DNA from: an uncultured Clostridia bacterium
GTDB lineage: Bacteria > Bacillota > Clostridia > Oscillospirales > Ruminococcaceae
Direction of reading: 5' to 3'
Assembly (NCBI GenBank): GCA_947624745.1
Contig: CANQLR010000002.1
Span: 1 to 64,000, forward strand
DNA length: 64,000 nucleotides
The position numbers and the translations under genes are program-made. The notes beneath the pieces were generated by a model. The model was not told the DNA's origin. It worked only from the letters and a program-made list of their open reading frames with translations, and did no database searches. Shown piece after piece: positions 1-9,367 of the stretch (position 1 is the stretch's first letter; every line of letters starts with the position of its first letter).

Positions 1-364
1 TTTATTATGCGAACATCAGCCTGCGTGTTTTTGTGACTCCCCCGCCGCCGAGGTGCGTTCGGAACGGGATATGGAAGCGGAGTGCGTGTATGGTGGGCTT
101 TTGCGTGGCACGGGGTTGGGGCGAAGCCCCGGGGCGGCAGCGGAGCTGCCGCCGTAGCCGTCCCGCTTGCGGGACGGCTTGGTTCGCACTCCGTGCGGAC
201 CCGGGGCTTCGCCTGCGGCTACCTGTACCTTGCGTGTTCGAGGCATCAAAGCACTGCACCCGCCCCCGCGCAGTATCGACCCGCAGAAAATGAAGTTAAA
301 TCGCACCACGATAAAAACATCGTCGGCTCCCCTGCTTTGCCGCAGGAAGCGGAACGGAGGAACT
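1..364. other. Gene-free GC-rich leader region upstream of xerC
   Basis: No protein gene is convincing here. Several short reading frames run through it, but their composition is that of a GC-rich palindromic repeat (Gly/Arg/Pro-rich in every frame). The notable content is a four-stem element at 120-213, listed separately. Closer to xerC there is a small hairpin with arms CCTGC and GCAGG near 330-346, followed by the xerC ribosome site. No clear sigma-A promoter for xerC was found. Confidence 0.6.
120..213 (+). repeat. Four-stem cruciform-like repeat, copy A
   Basis: A perfect 13-bp outer stem (120-132 with 201-213) encloses three hairpins: 133-153 (9 bp, loop GGA), 156-179 (11 bp, loop TT) and 181-201 (9 bp, loop TCC, one T-G wobble on the plus strand). 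The same architecture occurs at 34365-34455. The two copies share the start of the outer stem and the hairpin loops, but the arms carry many paired changes that keep base pairing. The function is unknown: a structured RNA, a mobile palindromic element and a protein-binding cruciform are all possible. Confidence 0.75.
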
Positions 365-1372
365 ATGAAACCGGAATACAGGCAGGATTGCCCTTACTAC
401 CTCAAGGATTATCTGACCTACGTCAGAGTCGTTAGAAACCACACGGAGCGTACCGAGGAGGATTACTACATTGATCTTCGGATATTTCTTCGGTATCTTC
501 TGATGATCAACGGCGACGTGCCGAAGGACACGCCGTTTGAGGAAATCAAGATCAAGGACTGCCCCCTTGAATATGTCGAGCATTTTTCGCTTATGGACGC
601 ATACGAATATATGCAGTTTCTGATGGAAGAAAGAGGCAACACCAACTCCTCGCGTTCGAGGCGGACGTCGTCGCTTCGGCAGTTTTACGAGTATCTTCAC
701 TCAAAGGCGGGTCTGATCTCCAAAAACCCCATCGAGCAGCTCGAACACCCGAGGCAGACTCAGGCTCTTCCGAAATTTATGGAGCTTGAACAGTCGAAGC
801 AGCTTTTAAACAGCATCGACAGCAAGAACCGCGAGCGCGATTTTTGCATCATCACACTGTTCCTGAACTGCGGAATGAGGCTTTCGGAGCTCGTCGGGCT
901 CAACATAAACGACTACAGCGAGACCGCAAGGACGCTAAGGGTCTTCGGCAAGGGTCAGAAGGAGCGGATCATCTACATAAACGACGCCTGCATTTCTGCA
1001 CTTAACGACTACCTTAAGGTGAGGCCCGACTCCCCTGCCGAGCCGGACGCCCTTTTCATCGGCGGAAATTCCTACGGTCAGAAAAGGCTGTCGAATCGGC
1101 GGGTGCAGAGGATAGTTGAGGATCAGCTTAAACGCGCAGGGCTCGGGAACCTTGGGCTTTCCACTCACAAGCTCAGGCACACGGCAGCGACGCTTATGTA
1201 TGAATACGGCGGTGTGGATCCTATGGTCTTAAAGGACGTTTTGGGGCACAAAAGCGTTGCGACCACTCAGATATACACTCACCTTTCGGACGCGGACAGA
1301 AAAGCCGCGGCGGAGAACTCCCCTCTTGCTGATTTCAAGGCCGATAAGAAAAACGTGGAGGAGGAAAAATAA
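365..1372 (+). CDS. xerC: Tyrosine recombinase XerC-like (site-specific integrase family)
   Basis: 335 residues; a cut-and-religate DNA recombinase, probably the chromosome dimer resolution enzyme acting at a dif site. An N-terminal SAM-like core-binding domain spans about residues 5-115 and the catalytic domain about 135-310. The catalytic set is complete: Arg172 (in CGMRLSEL), Lys196 (GKGQKE), His268 and Arg271 (HKLRH), His295 (GHKS) and nucleophile Tyr304 (TQIYTH). The start is the ATG behind CGGAGGAA; the frame stays open for 66 more codons upstream, but those run through the palindromic repeat and are not protein-like. It converges on two tRNA genes, which could suggest an integrative element, but no other mobile genes are present, so a housekeeping role is preferred. 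Confidence 0.9.
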   Translation: MKPEYRQDCPYYLKDYLTYVRVVRNHTERTEEDYYIDLRIFLRYLLMINGDVPKDTPFEEIKIKDCPLEYVEHFSLMDAYEYMQFLMEERGNTNSSRSRRTSSLRQFYEYLHSKAGLISKNPIEQLEHPRQTQALPKFMELEQSKQLLNSIDSKNRERDFCIITLFLNCGMRLSELVGLNINDYSETARTLRVFGKGQKERIIYINDACISALNDYLKVRPDSPAEPDALFIGGNSYGQKRLSNRRVQRIVEDQLKRAGLGNLGLSTHKLRHTAATLMYEYGGVDPMVLKDVLGHKSVATTQIYTHLSDADRKAAAENSPLADFKADKKNVEEEK

Positions 1373-1447
1373 GAGGTTAGGGCAGATTAGAGCGCCTATG
1401 AAAATGCAGGAGCGTACGGAGCGAGCGAGAGGCGGGATAATAATGTT

Positions 1448-1487
1448 AAAAAAATCCCGCCGCGAACGATACGGAGTCCGCGACGGC
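1448..1487 (-). terminator. Hairpin plus T-run behind tRNA-Arg, conserved-loop family
   Basis: On the minus strand an 11-bp stem with an 8-base loop (TCCGTATC) is followed by ATTTTTTT. Two relatives follow tRNA-Leu on the plus strand (41498-41533 and 41734-41771). All three carry a T-G wobble at the fourth pair of the 5' arm when read in the T-run direction, and closely similar loops. It lies behind a first terminator (1494-1522), so it is either a back-up terminator or part of a dispersed repeat. Confidence 0.7.
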
Positions 1488-1493
1488 ATGGGC

Positions 1494-1522
1494 TTAAAAA
1501 AATAAAACCCCTCATGAGGGGT
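1494..1522 (-). terminator. Intrinsic terminator of the tRNA-Gly/tRNA-Arg transcript
   Basis: On the minus strand, directly after the encoded CCA of tRNA-Arg, AACCCCTCATGAGGGGTT forms a 6-bp stem with a TCATGA loop, followed by TTATTTTTTT. The stem starts at the last base of the tRNA, leaving no spacer. Confidence 0.85.
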
Positions 1523-1599
<77 letters not shown>

Positions 1600-1601
1600 A
1601 G

Positions 1602-1675
1602 TGGAGCGGGTGATGGGAATCGAACCCACGCGACCAGCTTGGAAGGCTGGAGTTCTACCATTGAACTACACCCGC
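1602..1675 (-). tRNA. tRNA-Gly (anticodon TCC)
   Basis: 74 bases including an encoded CCA. The acceptor GCGGGTG pairs with CACCCGC, the anticodon stem is CCAGC/GCTGG with loop CTTCCAA (anticodon TCC, reading GGA/GGG), and the T-loop is TTCGATT. It is the first gene of the two-tRNA transcript. Confidence 0.97.
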
Positions 1676-1687
1676 ATAACGCATATT

Positions 1688-1716
1688 ATTTTAGCATAAC
1701 CGAGTTAAAAAGTCAA
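1688..1716 (-). promoter_or_regulatory. Sigma-A promoter for tRNA-Gly/tRNA-Arg
   Basis: Minus-strand TTGACT, a 17-base spacer, then TAAAAT. The -10 box ends 13 bases before the tRNA-Gly 5' end, so the start site would lie a few bases upstream of the mature tRNA. Confidence 0.85.
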
Positions 1717-1730
1717 GGGCTTTTTTAAAT

Positions 1731-1774
1731 TTTTTTCGGGAGCGGAGCTTTTTTACGGCCCCGCTCCCCTTTTT
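1731..1774. terminator. Hairpin downstream of ribU, possible terminator
   Basis: GGGAGCGG (1738-1745) pairs with CCGCTCCC (1761-1768). A T-run follows on the plus strand (CTTTTT). On the ribU strand the hairpin is flanked by A-tracts instead, so it fits a classic minus-strand terminator poorly although it sits right after the ribU stop codon. Confidence 0.45.
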
Positions 1775-1775
1775 A

Positions 1776-2438
1776 TCAGACAACCTTGAAAGCAAATAGG
1801 CAGATTATTCCTGCCGCAAGGATAAGTATGCAGACGATGTTTAAAATTATCGGGAGAGTGCGGTTTTTGACCTTGTTCTCCGACTTGGGGAGGGTCCCCG
1901 CCTTGCGAAGGCCGGTCATTACGGGCTTATAAAGAAGATATGTGAGCGCGGTGTTTACCGTGGCCTTGATGAGATTAAACGGCAAAAATCCGGGCAGCAT
2001 CAGGCTGACTATCGCCTCGCGGGAGACGCCCATATAAAGCGGGCTGATAAGATAATTCCAAAGGAGCATTATCACCGTTTCGGATACTATCGAGCAGCCG
2101 AGGCCTATAAGCGCGCCGGCAAGGCGGCGGCGGTATTTATAGATAATGCCGATGGGAAGAACGAAGGATATGCTCGAAAGAAAGTTCATCAAAGCGCCTA
2201 TGAGGCCGGAGGAGCCGAACGGTATGCGTATGACAGTGACGGCGAGGGTGCTCAGAACGGCTGGAACGGGGCCCAAGACGAGCGCCTCAATAGTCAGTAT
2301 CGCGTCCATGGGGTCGTACTTCAAAAAGTTTACCGCCGGGATAAGCGGGATATGGAATATCAGCGAGCTCAAAAAGGCTAACGCCGAGAACATCGCCGCA
2401 AGTGTAAGAGTGACCGTGGTTTTTTTGGATTTTTGCAT
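1776..2438 (-). CDS. ribU: Riboflavin ECF transporter substrate-binding subunit RibU
   Basis: 220 residues, a usual length for an ECF S-component. The sequence is almost entirely hydrophobic helices (about six membrane segments) with short loops, followed by a basic linker (about residues 175-195) and a last hydrophobic helix at the C-terminus. As an integral membrane protein it would bind riboflavin and work with the shared EcfA/EcfA'/EcfT energising module, which is not in this window. The assignment rests mainly on the FMN riboswitch in its leader, which in Firmicutes controls either ribU or the rib biosynthesis operon. The ATG follows AAGGAGA. The specificity is inferred from the riboswitch plus the fold. 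Confidence 0.92.
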   Translation of the reverse strand: MQKSKKTTVTLTLAAMFSALAFLSSLIFHIPLIPAVNFLKYDPMDAILTIEALVLGPVPAVLSTLAVTVIRIPFGSSGLIGALMNFLSSISFVLPIGIIYKYRRRLAGALIGLGCSIVSETVIMLLWNYLISPLYMGVSREAIVSLMLPGFLPFNLIKATVNTALTYLLYKPVMTGLRKAGTLPKSENKVKNRTLPIILNIVCILILAAGIICLFAFKVV

Positions 2439-2453
2439 AAGATCGTCTCCTTA

Positions 2454-2485
2454 TAAAAAATGCCCGCGGAAAAATATCCACGGGC
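2454..2485 (-). terminator. Expression-platform terminator of the FMN riboswitch
   Basis: A 9-bp stem, GCCCGTGGA with TCCGCGGGC, is followed by ATTTTTTAT on the minus strand, between the aptamer and the ribU ribosome site. This geometry fits FMN-dependent premature termination. Confidence 0.88.
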
Positions 2486-2497
2486 TAAAATGCGTTT

Positions 2498-2618
2498 TTC
2501 TTCTCTCATCCGGACTTGAAGCTTTGCTTCTTACCGTCGGTATCGGAATTTCACCGATTCATGCTTTCGCTCGCAGACTTTTACTGCCGGTGGGGATTTG
2601 CACCCCGCCCCGAAGATA
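2498..2618 (-). promoter_or_regulatory. FMN riboswitch (RFN element) controlling ribU
   Basis: Read on the minus strand the aptamer shows the RFN blocks in order: ATCTTCGGGGCGGGGTG, CCCCACCGGCAGT, AATCGGTGAAATTCCGA, ACCGACGGT and GTCCGGATGAGAGAAGA. The ends pair (TCTTC with GAAGA). It lies about 60 bases upstream of ribU with a terminator in between. FMN binding should switch transport off. Confidence 0.97.
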
Positions 2619-2638
2619 TTATTAAATTTTTTGAGGTA

Positions 2639-3079
2639 TTATTCCTCGTCTTCCGAGTTTTCCTCGTCGTCTTCAAGATCGAATTCCAAAAGCTCGCCGC
2701 AGTTGGGACATTCGACGGAACCGTCCTCAAGCATGGGCTCGGTCAGCTCTATCGTGTCGCCGCAGGTGGGGCAGACGACTTCATACTCGCAGTCGTCGTC
2801 ATCGCCGTGGCGGCAGCAGCAATCCTCGTCGCCGCAGCAGCAGCCGTCCTCGTCGTCATCGTCGCCGAAAACAGCCTCTTCAACGTCGCAAAGGTCCTCG
2901 TCCATTCTCTCGCAGAAATCGACGACGTCGTCAACGTCGGAATCAATAGCGTCGACGGTCTCGCAGATCTCGTCGATAACGTCGCGAAGCGCCAAAAGGA
3001 CTTTGCCCTCCTTGGTTGAACCGTCGATCTCAAGACCTTCCATCAGACCCTTGAGATAAGCAGCCTTTTCAGTAAGCAT
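2639..3079 (-). CDS. CD1247-type acidic protein with Cys clusters and a C-terminal zinc ribbon
   Basis: 146 residues, strongly acidic. An N-terminal helical part (about 1-65) resembles the clostridial family named after C. difficile CD1247. An Asp/Glu-rich stretch follows, with runs of consecutive cysteines at about 80-82 and 87-89, then a zinc ribbon with CPTC (103-106) and CPNC (124-127). The ribbon suggests metal binding, perhaps linked to nucleic acid or a protein partner; no function is established. It follows efp by about 30 bases, so it is probably in the same transcript. ATG follows AGGAAG. Confidence 0.8.
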   Translation of the reverse strand: MLTEKAAYLKGLMEGLEIDGSTKEGKVLLALRDVIDEICETVDAIDSDVDDVVDFCERMDEDLCDVEEAVFGDDDDEDGCCCGDEDCCCRHGDDDDCEYEVVCPTCGDTIELTEPMLEDGSVECPNCGELLEFDLEDDEENSEDEE

Positions 3080-3111
3080 AATGATCTTCCTTTCTGAAAT
3101 AAAGTATAGGT

Positions 3112-3669
3112 TTATGCCCTCTGCATATACTCGCCTGTTCTCGTGTCGATCCTTACCTTGTCGCCCTCGTTGATAAAGAGAGGTACGCGGATCTCCGCGC
3201 CGGTCTCCAAAGTAGCGGGCTTCAAGGTGTTGGTGGCGGTATCGCCCTTTACGCCGGGCTCGGTCTGGGTCACGACGAGATCGACAAAGAACGGGGGCTC
3301 TACGCCGAATACCTTGCCTTTATAGGAAAGGATTGTGCAGACCATGTTCTCCTTGACGAACTTGAAGTTGTCGCCGACGTCGTTCGGGCTGACGGGGATC
3401 TGCTCGTAGGTCTCCTGATCCATGAAGTAGTAAAGCTCGCCGTCGGAATAGGAATATTCCATGTCCTTTCTCTCGATATATGCGGTCGGGAACTTGGCGG
3501 TGGGGTTGTAGGATTTTTCAACGACAGCGCCGGTGAGAACATTCTTGGTCTTGGTCCTTACGAACGCGGCACCCTTGCCGGGCTTGACGTGCTGGAATTC
3601 GATGACCTGCATTACGTTGCCGTCTTCCTCAAATGTTACTCCGTTTCTGAAATCACCTGCTGTGATCAT
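3112..3669 (-). CDS. efp: Translation elongation factor P
   Basis: 185 residues, standard length, with KOW-like, central and C-terminal OB domains. It binds the ribosome between the P and E sites and relieves stalling at proline stretches. The tip of the first domain reads KPGKGAAF, placing the functional Lys at residue 32, as in B. subtilis EF-P. This fits the polyproline-like demands of the genome, for example the Thr-Pro stalk at 39.9-40.9 kb. It heads a short unit with the CD1247-type gene and has its own promoter with an overlapping inverted repeat. Confidence 0.97.
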   Translation of the reverse strand: MITAGDFRNGVTFEEDGNVMQVIEFQHVKPGKGAAFVRTKTKNVLTGAVVEKSYNPTAKFPTAYIERKDMEYSYSDGELYYFMDQETYEQIPVSPNDVGDNFKFVKENMVCTILSYKGKVFGVEPPFFVDLVVTQTEPGVKGDTATNTLKPATLETGAEIRVPLFINEGDKVRIDTRTGEYMQRA

Positions 3670-3704
3670 AGGTGGTCCTCGCTTTCTTTTTTGTCATTAT
3701 TTTG

Positions 3705-3744
3705 GGTTACACTCTATTGTAACCTATTTTGCAGAGAATTGCAA
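3705..3744 (-). promoter_or_regulatory. Promoter of efp with an inverted repeat over the -10 region
   Basis: Minus-strand TTGCAA (3744-3739), a 17-base spacer and TACAAT (3721-3716). A perfect 7-bp inverted repeat, GGTTACA-N6-TGTAACC (3705-3724), spans the -10 box and the expected start site. It could be an operator or form a small hairpin at the 5' end of the transcript. Confidence 0.75.
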
Positions 3745-3751
3745 GTGTTTT

Positions 3752-4816
3752 TTACAAAGAAATAAGATTTTTTGGCGCCAAAGTCATATTTTCGCAGCCG
3801 TTTTTCTTGATTATTACAAAATCTTCTATTCTTACGCCGAATTCGTCGGGAAGATATATCCCCGGCTCGACCGTGACTATCATGTTTTCCTTTAAGGTAT
3901 GGGGCGACGATGGCGAGGCGTTCGGGGTCTCGTGGATATTCATGCCCACGCCGTGTCCTAAGGAGTGGCCGAATGCGTCGCCGTATCCTGCTTCGGTTAT
4001 GACGTCGCGGGCGATCATATCGAGCTCCTTGCCGGTAATGCCATCCTTGGCGGCGGCAAGAGCCCTAAGCTGCGCCTCTAAGACTATGGCATAGACCTGC
4101 TCCATCTTTTCGGTGGGCTTTCCCACGCAGACGGTGCGTGTCATGTCGCTGTGATAGCCCTCATAGGTCGCGCCGAAGTCCATGAGGAAGAACTCCCCCG
4201 CCCTGACCTGACGGTCGGTCGGAACTCCGTGGCAGAGTGAGGTGTTTGGCCCCGAGACGGCGATGGTGTCGAAGCTTAAACCCTCGGCCCCGTGTGAGAG
4301 CATATAGAAGTCCATATGAAGGCCGACCTCGCGCTCGGTAACGCCCGGCTTGATGAAATTAAGTACGTCCTCGAAGGCGGCCTCGGCGATGCGCTGGGCC
4401 TTGATTATCTTGTCGATCTCGTCCTGCGATTTGATGATGCGAAGGCTGTCGACGGCGGTGCTTAGGGCGTTTGTGTCGACTATCTCGACCGCGAGCTTTT
4501 CGCGAAGCGCGTTAAGGCGTGAGACGGTCATATAGTCGCTCTCGATGGCGATGTTGCGGCAGCCGTGGCGGGAAAGAAGCTCGTTGAGTTGGTCATAGAG
4601 CTTATCCTGCATGATGACCTCGGCCTCTTTTACCGTCTTGCGGGCCTTTTCGATGTAGCGGAAGTCGATTATGAGGTAGGCCTTCTCGCGGGTCACCAAA
4701 ACAACGCCCGCAGAGGACTTCATGCCGGTGAAGTAGCGTCGGTTGACGTCCTCGGTGATGAGAGCGGCGTCGATATCTGCGGAAAGCGCCGCCATGAGCT
4801 TTTCAAATTTTGTCAT
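3752..4816 (-). CDS. M24B family aminopeptidase (Xaa-Pro peptidase-like)
   Basis: 354 residues, the usual size of short clostridial PepP/PepQ-like enzymes. The N-terminal creatinase-like domain (about 1-125) is followed by the pita-bread metallopeptidase domain. Visible metal-ligand motifs are MDFGATYEGYHSDMTR (two Asp), GHSLGHGVGMNIHE (His), TVEPGIYL (Glu) and GVRIED (Glu). It is expected to be cytosolic and to remove residues ahead of proline. Next to efp, a common clostridial pairing. The exact specificity (aminopeptidase P or prolidase) cannot be decided from sequence. Confidence 0.9.
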   Translation of the reverse strand: MTKFEKLMAALSADIDAALITEDVNRRYFTGMKSSAGVVLVTREKAYLIIDFRYIEKARKTVKEAEVIMQDKLYDQLNELLSRHGCRNIAIESDYMTVSRLNALREKLAVEIVDTNALSTAVDSLRIIKSQDEIDKIIKAQRIAEAAFEDVLNFIKPGVTEREVGLHMDFYMLSHGAEGLSFDTIAVSGPNTSLCHGVPTDRQVRAGEFFLMDFGATYEGYHSDMTRTVCVGKPTEKMEQVYAIVLEAQLRALAAAKDGITGKELDMIARDVITEAGYGDAFGHSLGHGVGMNIHETPNASPSSPHTLKENMIVTVEPGIYLPDEFGVRIEDFVIIKKNGCENMTLAPKNLISL

Positions 4817-4828
4817 GAAAATTCCTCC

Positions 4829-5680
4829 TTAAAGATAACTAAGATAACTGTTTTTCATTGAGAGCGCGTCGGCGTCCTGGGTGCCGGCGCTCTCGCATAT
4901 AAACGTCGGGGAAAGCCCCTTTTTCGCGACCAGCTCCATCAAAGGCTCGTAATTCGGGCCGTAGAGGGTATCATCAAAAGTCAGGTGGCGCTTTTCGCCG
5001 CCGTTTTGGGTGTATTCGATCTTGGAAAAGTGGGCGTGAAAGACCTTGAGACGGTCTTTTCCGAGGGCGTTCTCGACCTTGTCAAGAAGCGCGGAAAAGG
5101 CCTCCTTCGAGTTGTAGCCGCCGAGGGTGCGGGCGTTCAGATGCCCGAAATCAATTGTCGGGAGAAAGCTGTCGTCGAGGCGGCAGAGCTCGAGCACCTC
5201 GTCAAGGTCGCCGAGCTGGTTGAATTTTCCCATGGTCTCGGGGCAGAAGATTATATCCTCATAGCCGGCTTCTATTGCGGCCTTGCGAGCCCTTGTCAGG
5301 GTGTCCTTGGCAAGCGAAAGAGCCTCCTCGCGGGAGATCTTGGCGCAGGAGCCGGAGTGGATAACTATTCGCTCGGCGCCTATCTGCTTTGCGGCAGAGG
5401 CGGACTGGAGTATGTAGTCGATTGATTTGTCCCGCTTTTCGGGCTCTACGCTCGAAAGGCTGATGAAATAGGGGGCATGAAGGGAGAGGGATATCCCCTG
5501 CTTTTCGGCCTCTTCCTTTAATTTCGCAGCGGAGGCGGAGGTTATCCGAACTCCCTGGCCGCACTGGTATTCAAAGCAGTCGAGGCCCATTTCCTTAAGA
5601 TAGCGGGGCATCTCGGAGGAGGACTTATGTACCTTTGAAAAAGCCTCGGAGCTGCCCGCAGGACCGAATTTTGCGCTCAT
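4829..5680 (-). CDS. Endonuclease IV-like TIM-barrel protein (AP endonuclease family 2)
   Basis: 283 residues, matching deoxyribonuclease IV length. Conserved metal-site segments appear in the right order: LHAPYF, IVIHSGSC, FCPETMGK, TIDFGHLNAR, KVFHAHFSKI and a final FICESAG. The family cuts DNA at abasic sites with a trinuclear zinc centre. The ATG at 5680 lies four bases downstream of the yqeG stop codon, and the peptidase gene follows after 12 bases, so the three are likely cotranscribed. This could be a sugar isomerase-like paralogue, but the motifs favour the nfo side. Confidence 0.82.
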   Translation of the reverse strand: MSAKFGPAGSSEAFSKVHKSSSEMPRYLKEMGLDCFEYQCGQGVRITSASAAKLKEEAEKQGISLSLHAPYFISLSSVEPEKRDKSIDYILQSASAAKQIGAERIVIHSGSCAKISREEALSLAKDTLTRARKAAIEAGYEDIIFCPETMGKFNQLGDLDEVLELCRLDDSFLPTIDFGHLNARTLGGYNSKEAFSALLDKVENALGKDRLKVFHAHFSKIEYTQNGGEKRHLTFDDTLYGPNYEPLMELVAKKGLSPTFICESAGTQDADALSMKNSYLSYL

Positions 5681-5684
5681 ATTA

Positions 5685-6176
5685 TCACTCCTTTTCGGGG
5701 CGCTTTGGAAGAAGCGGCCTCTCTAAAAATCGTTTTACCCGAAACCAGAATCCTGTCTCGGGGAGTATCGGGAAGACAAAGATCGAACGTATCCCGGCGG
5801 TCTTGCAGCCCATGACGTCGGTGAAGATCTGATCCCCCACTGCAGCGATGCGGGACTTGGGTATACCGAGCCTTTGGCAAGCCTCGTTATAGCCCTTGGG
5901 GCGGGGCTTTTTTCCGTCTGGGACATAGTCGAGCCCCAAAAATTCGGCAAACGGCTTCACCCTCTCTGGGTGATTGTTCGAGACGATCATCATTTTAAGC
6001 CCCGAGGTCTTTGCCTCCTCGAACCACCTTAAGCGAACGGGGTCGGGAACCGGGTTGTTGTGGGTGGTGAGGGTGTTGTCGAGGTCCAAAATCAGGGCGT
6101 CTATCCCCTCTTTAGAGAAAAAGTCGAGGGGGATATCGGCAATCGAAGAAAAGACATAGTCGGGCGTGTGGAGCAT
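5685..6176 (-). CDS. yqeG: YqeG family HAD IIIA-type phosphatase
   Basis: 163 residues. The HAD nucleophile motif LILDLDNTL (Asp31, Asp33), motif II MMIVSNN and motif IV AVGDQIFTDVMGC are all present, as in the Firmicutes YqeG family. The physiological substrate is not known; relatives act on phosphorylated small molecules such as phosphatidylglycerol phosphate in the plant/cyanobacterial branch. It starts at an ATG behind AGGTGATAAT, just after the rpsU terminator, and is followed by the endonuclease IV-like gene. Confidence 0.9.
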   Translation of the reverse strand: MLHTPDYVFSSIADIPLDFFSKEGIDALILDLDNTLTTHNNPVPDPVRLRWFEEAKTSGLKMMIVSNNHPERVKPFAEFLGLDYVPDGKKPRPKGYNEACQRLGIPKSRIAAVGDQIFTDVMGCKTAGIRSIFVFPILPETGFWFRVKRFLERPLLPKRPEKE

Positions 6177-6188
6177 ATTATCACCTTT

Positions 6189-6219
6189 TAAAAAGACAAG
6201 CGAGCAGAAAGCTGCTCGC
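6189..6219 (-). terminator. Intrinsic terminator of rpsU
   Basis: On the minus strand CTGC-rich arms (GCGAGCAG and CTGCTCGC) form an 8-bp stem with a small loop, followed by TTGTCTTTTT. It lies between rpsU and yqeG; some read-through into yqeG is likely because no separate yqeG promoter is evident. Confidence 0.85.
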
Positions 6220-6235
6220 TCGCTTTTATATGTGT

Positions 6236-6409
6236 TTAATATTTGCGCTTGCGAGCGGCCTCGGATTTCTTTTTGCGCTTTACCGAGGGCTTTTCGTAGT
6301 GCTCGCGTTTGCGAACTTCGGCGATGACGCCGTCTCTGGCGCAGGATCTCTTAAAACGCTTGAGAGCTGTATCCAAAGACTCGTTTTTGCCGACACGAAC
6401 TTCTGCCAT
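6236..6409 (-). CDS. rpsU: 30S ribosomal protein S21
   Basis: 57 residues, beginning [18 protein letters not shown] and ending in the basic tail EAARKRKY, typical of bS21. It is a small-subunit protein near the anti-Shine-Dalgarno end of 16S rRNA. The ATG follows a GGGAGGGAA ribosome site. It has its own strong promoter (6477-6505) and terminator, so it is a single-gene unit. Confidence 0.97.
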   Translation of the reverse strand: MAEVRVGKNESLDTALKRFKRSCARDGVIAEVRKREHYEKPSVKRKKKSEAARKRKY

Positions 6410-6476
6410 TTACTGTTCCCTCCCTTGCCGCCATGGGGCGAAGGTATTTTACATTTCACCGCAATGTACTCTAATC

Positions 6477-6505
6477 ATTATAAACCATTGCGACCGATAA
6501 GTCAA
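6477..6505 (-). promoter_or_regulatory. Strong sigma-A promoter of rpsU
   Basis: Minus-strand TTGACT, 17-base spacer, perfect TATAAT. The leader to the rpsU ATG is about 60 bases. Confidence 0.9.
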
Positions 6506-6557
6506 TACCTTTGCAGAAAAAACTTGCATAATTTTATATTCTTAATTTTTGGCAATT

Positions 6558-8963
<2,406 letters not shown>

Positions 8964-9002
8964 GTTGATCAGTCCTTCGGAATAAATTCGCGAATAATTA
9001 TA

Positions 9003-9353
9003 TCACAGAAGCGTGGAAATGTCAACCGTTTCGCCGTCGCTCCAGAGCTTTTCGAGGTTGTACTGCGCTCTTAGATCCTTATAGAAGACATGTACGATGA
9101 CGTCGCCGTAGTCCATGGCTATCCAGCTCGAGCCGTCGACCCCCTCGATGTGGTGAGGGTTCTCGCCGTTTTCGGAGAGAAGATATTCGACCTCGTCGGC
9201 AAGGCCTCGGGTGTGGGTGGTGGACGTGCCGTTCGCGATGACGAAATAGTCGGCGATGACGGTCAAATCGCTTATTTTTATCACCCTGATGTCCTGCGCC
9301 TTCTTGGAGTCGAGAGCCTTGACTGCAAGCTTAAGTTTTTCCTGTGTTGTCAT
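9003..9353 (-). CDS. rsfS: Ribosome silencing factor RsfS
   Basis: 116 residues, the usual length for RsfS/Iojap. The conserved core DYFVIANGTSTTHTRGLADEVE and the DYGDVIVHVF segment are both present. It binds ribosomal protein L14 and blocks subunit joining under nutrient limitation. Position between the LCP-like gene and leuS, with yqeK and nadD upstream, is the standard clostridial order. Confidence 0.96.
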   Translation of the reverse strand: MTTQEKLKLAVKALDSKKAQDIRVIKISDLTVIADYFVIANGTSTTHTRGLADEVEYLLSENGENPHHIEGVDGSSWIAMDYGDVIVHVFYKDLRAQYNLEKLWSDGETVDISTLL

Positions 9354-9367
9354 ACGGGTTCCTCCTT

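Noticed and set aside
167-364. 66-residue N-terminal extension of XerC
   Set aside because: It crosses the structured repeat and lacks a ribosome site; the ATG at 365 has a good one and fits family length.
2622-2665. Promoter for the ribU riboswitch
   Set aside because: A TAATAC box is present, but the nearest -35-like sequence is only 15 bases away and weak; ribU might be read from the efp unit. Not listed.
8964-9002. T-box leader for leuS
   Set aside because: Only 39 bases separate rsfS and leuS; no T-box motif or antiterminator fits.
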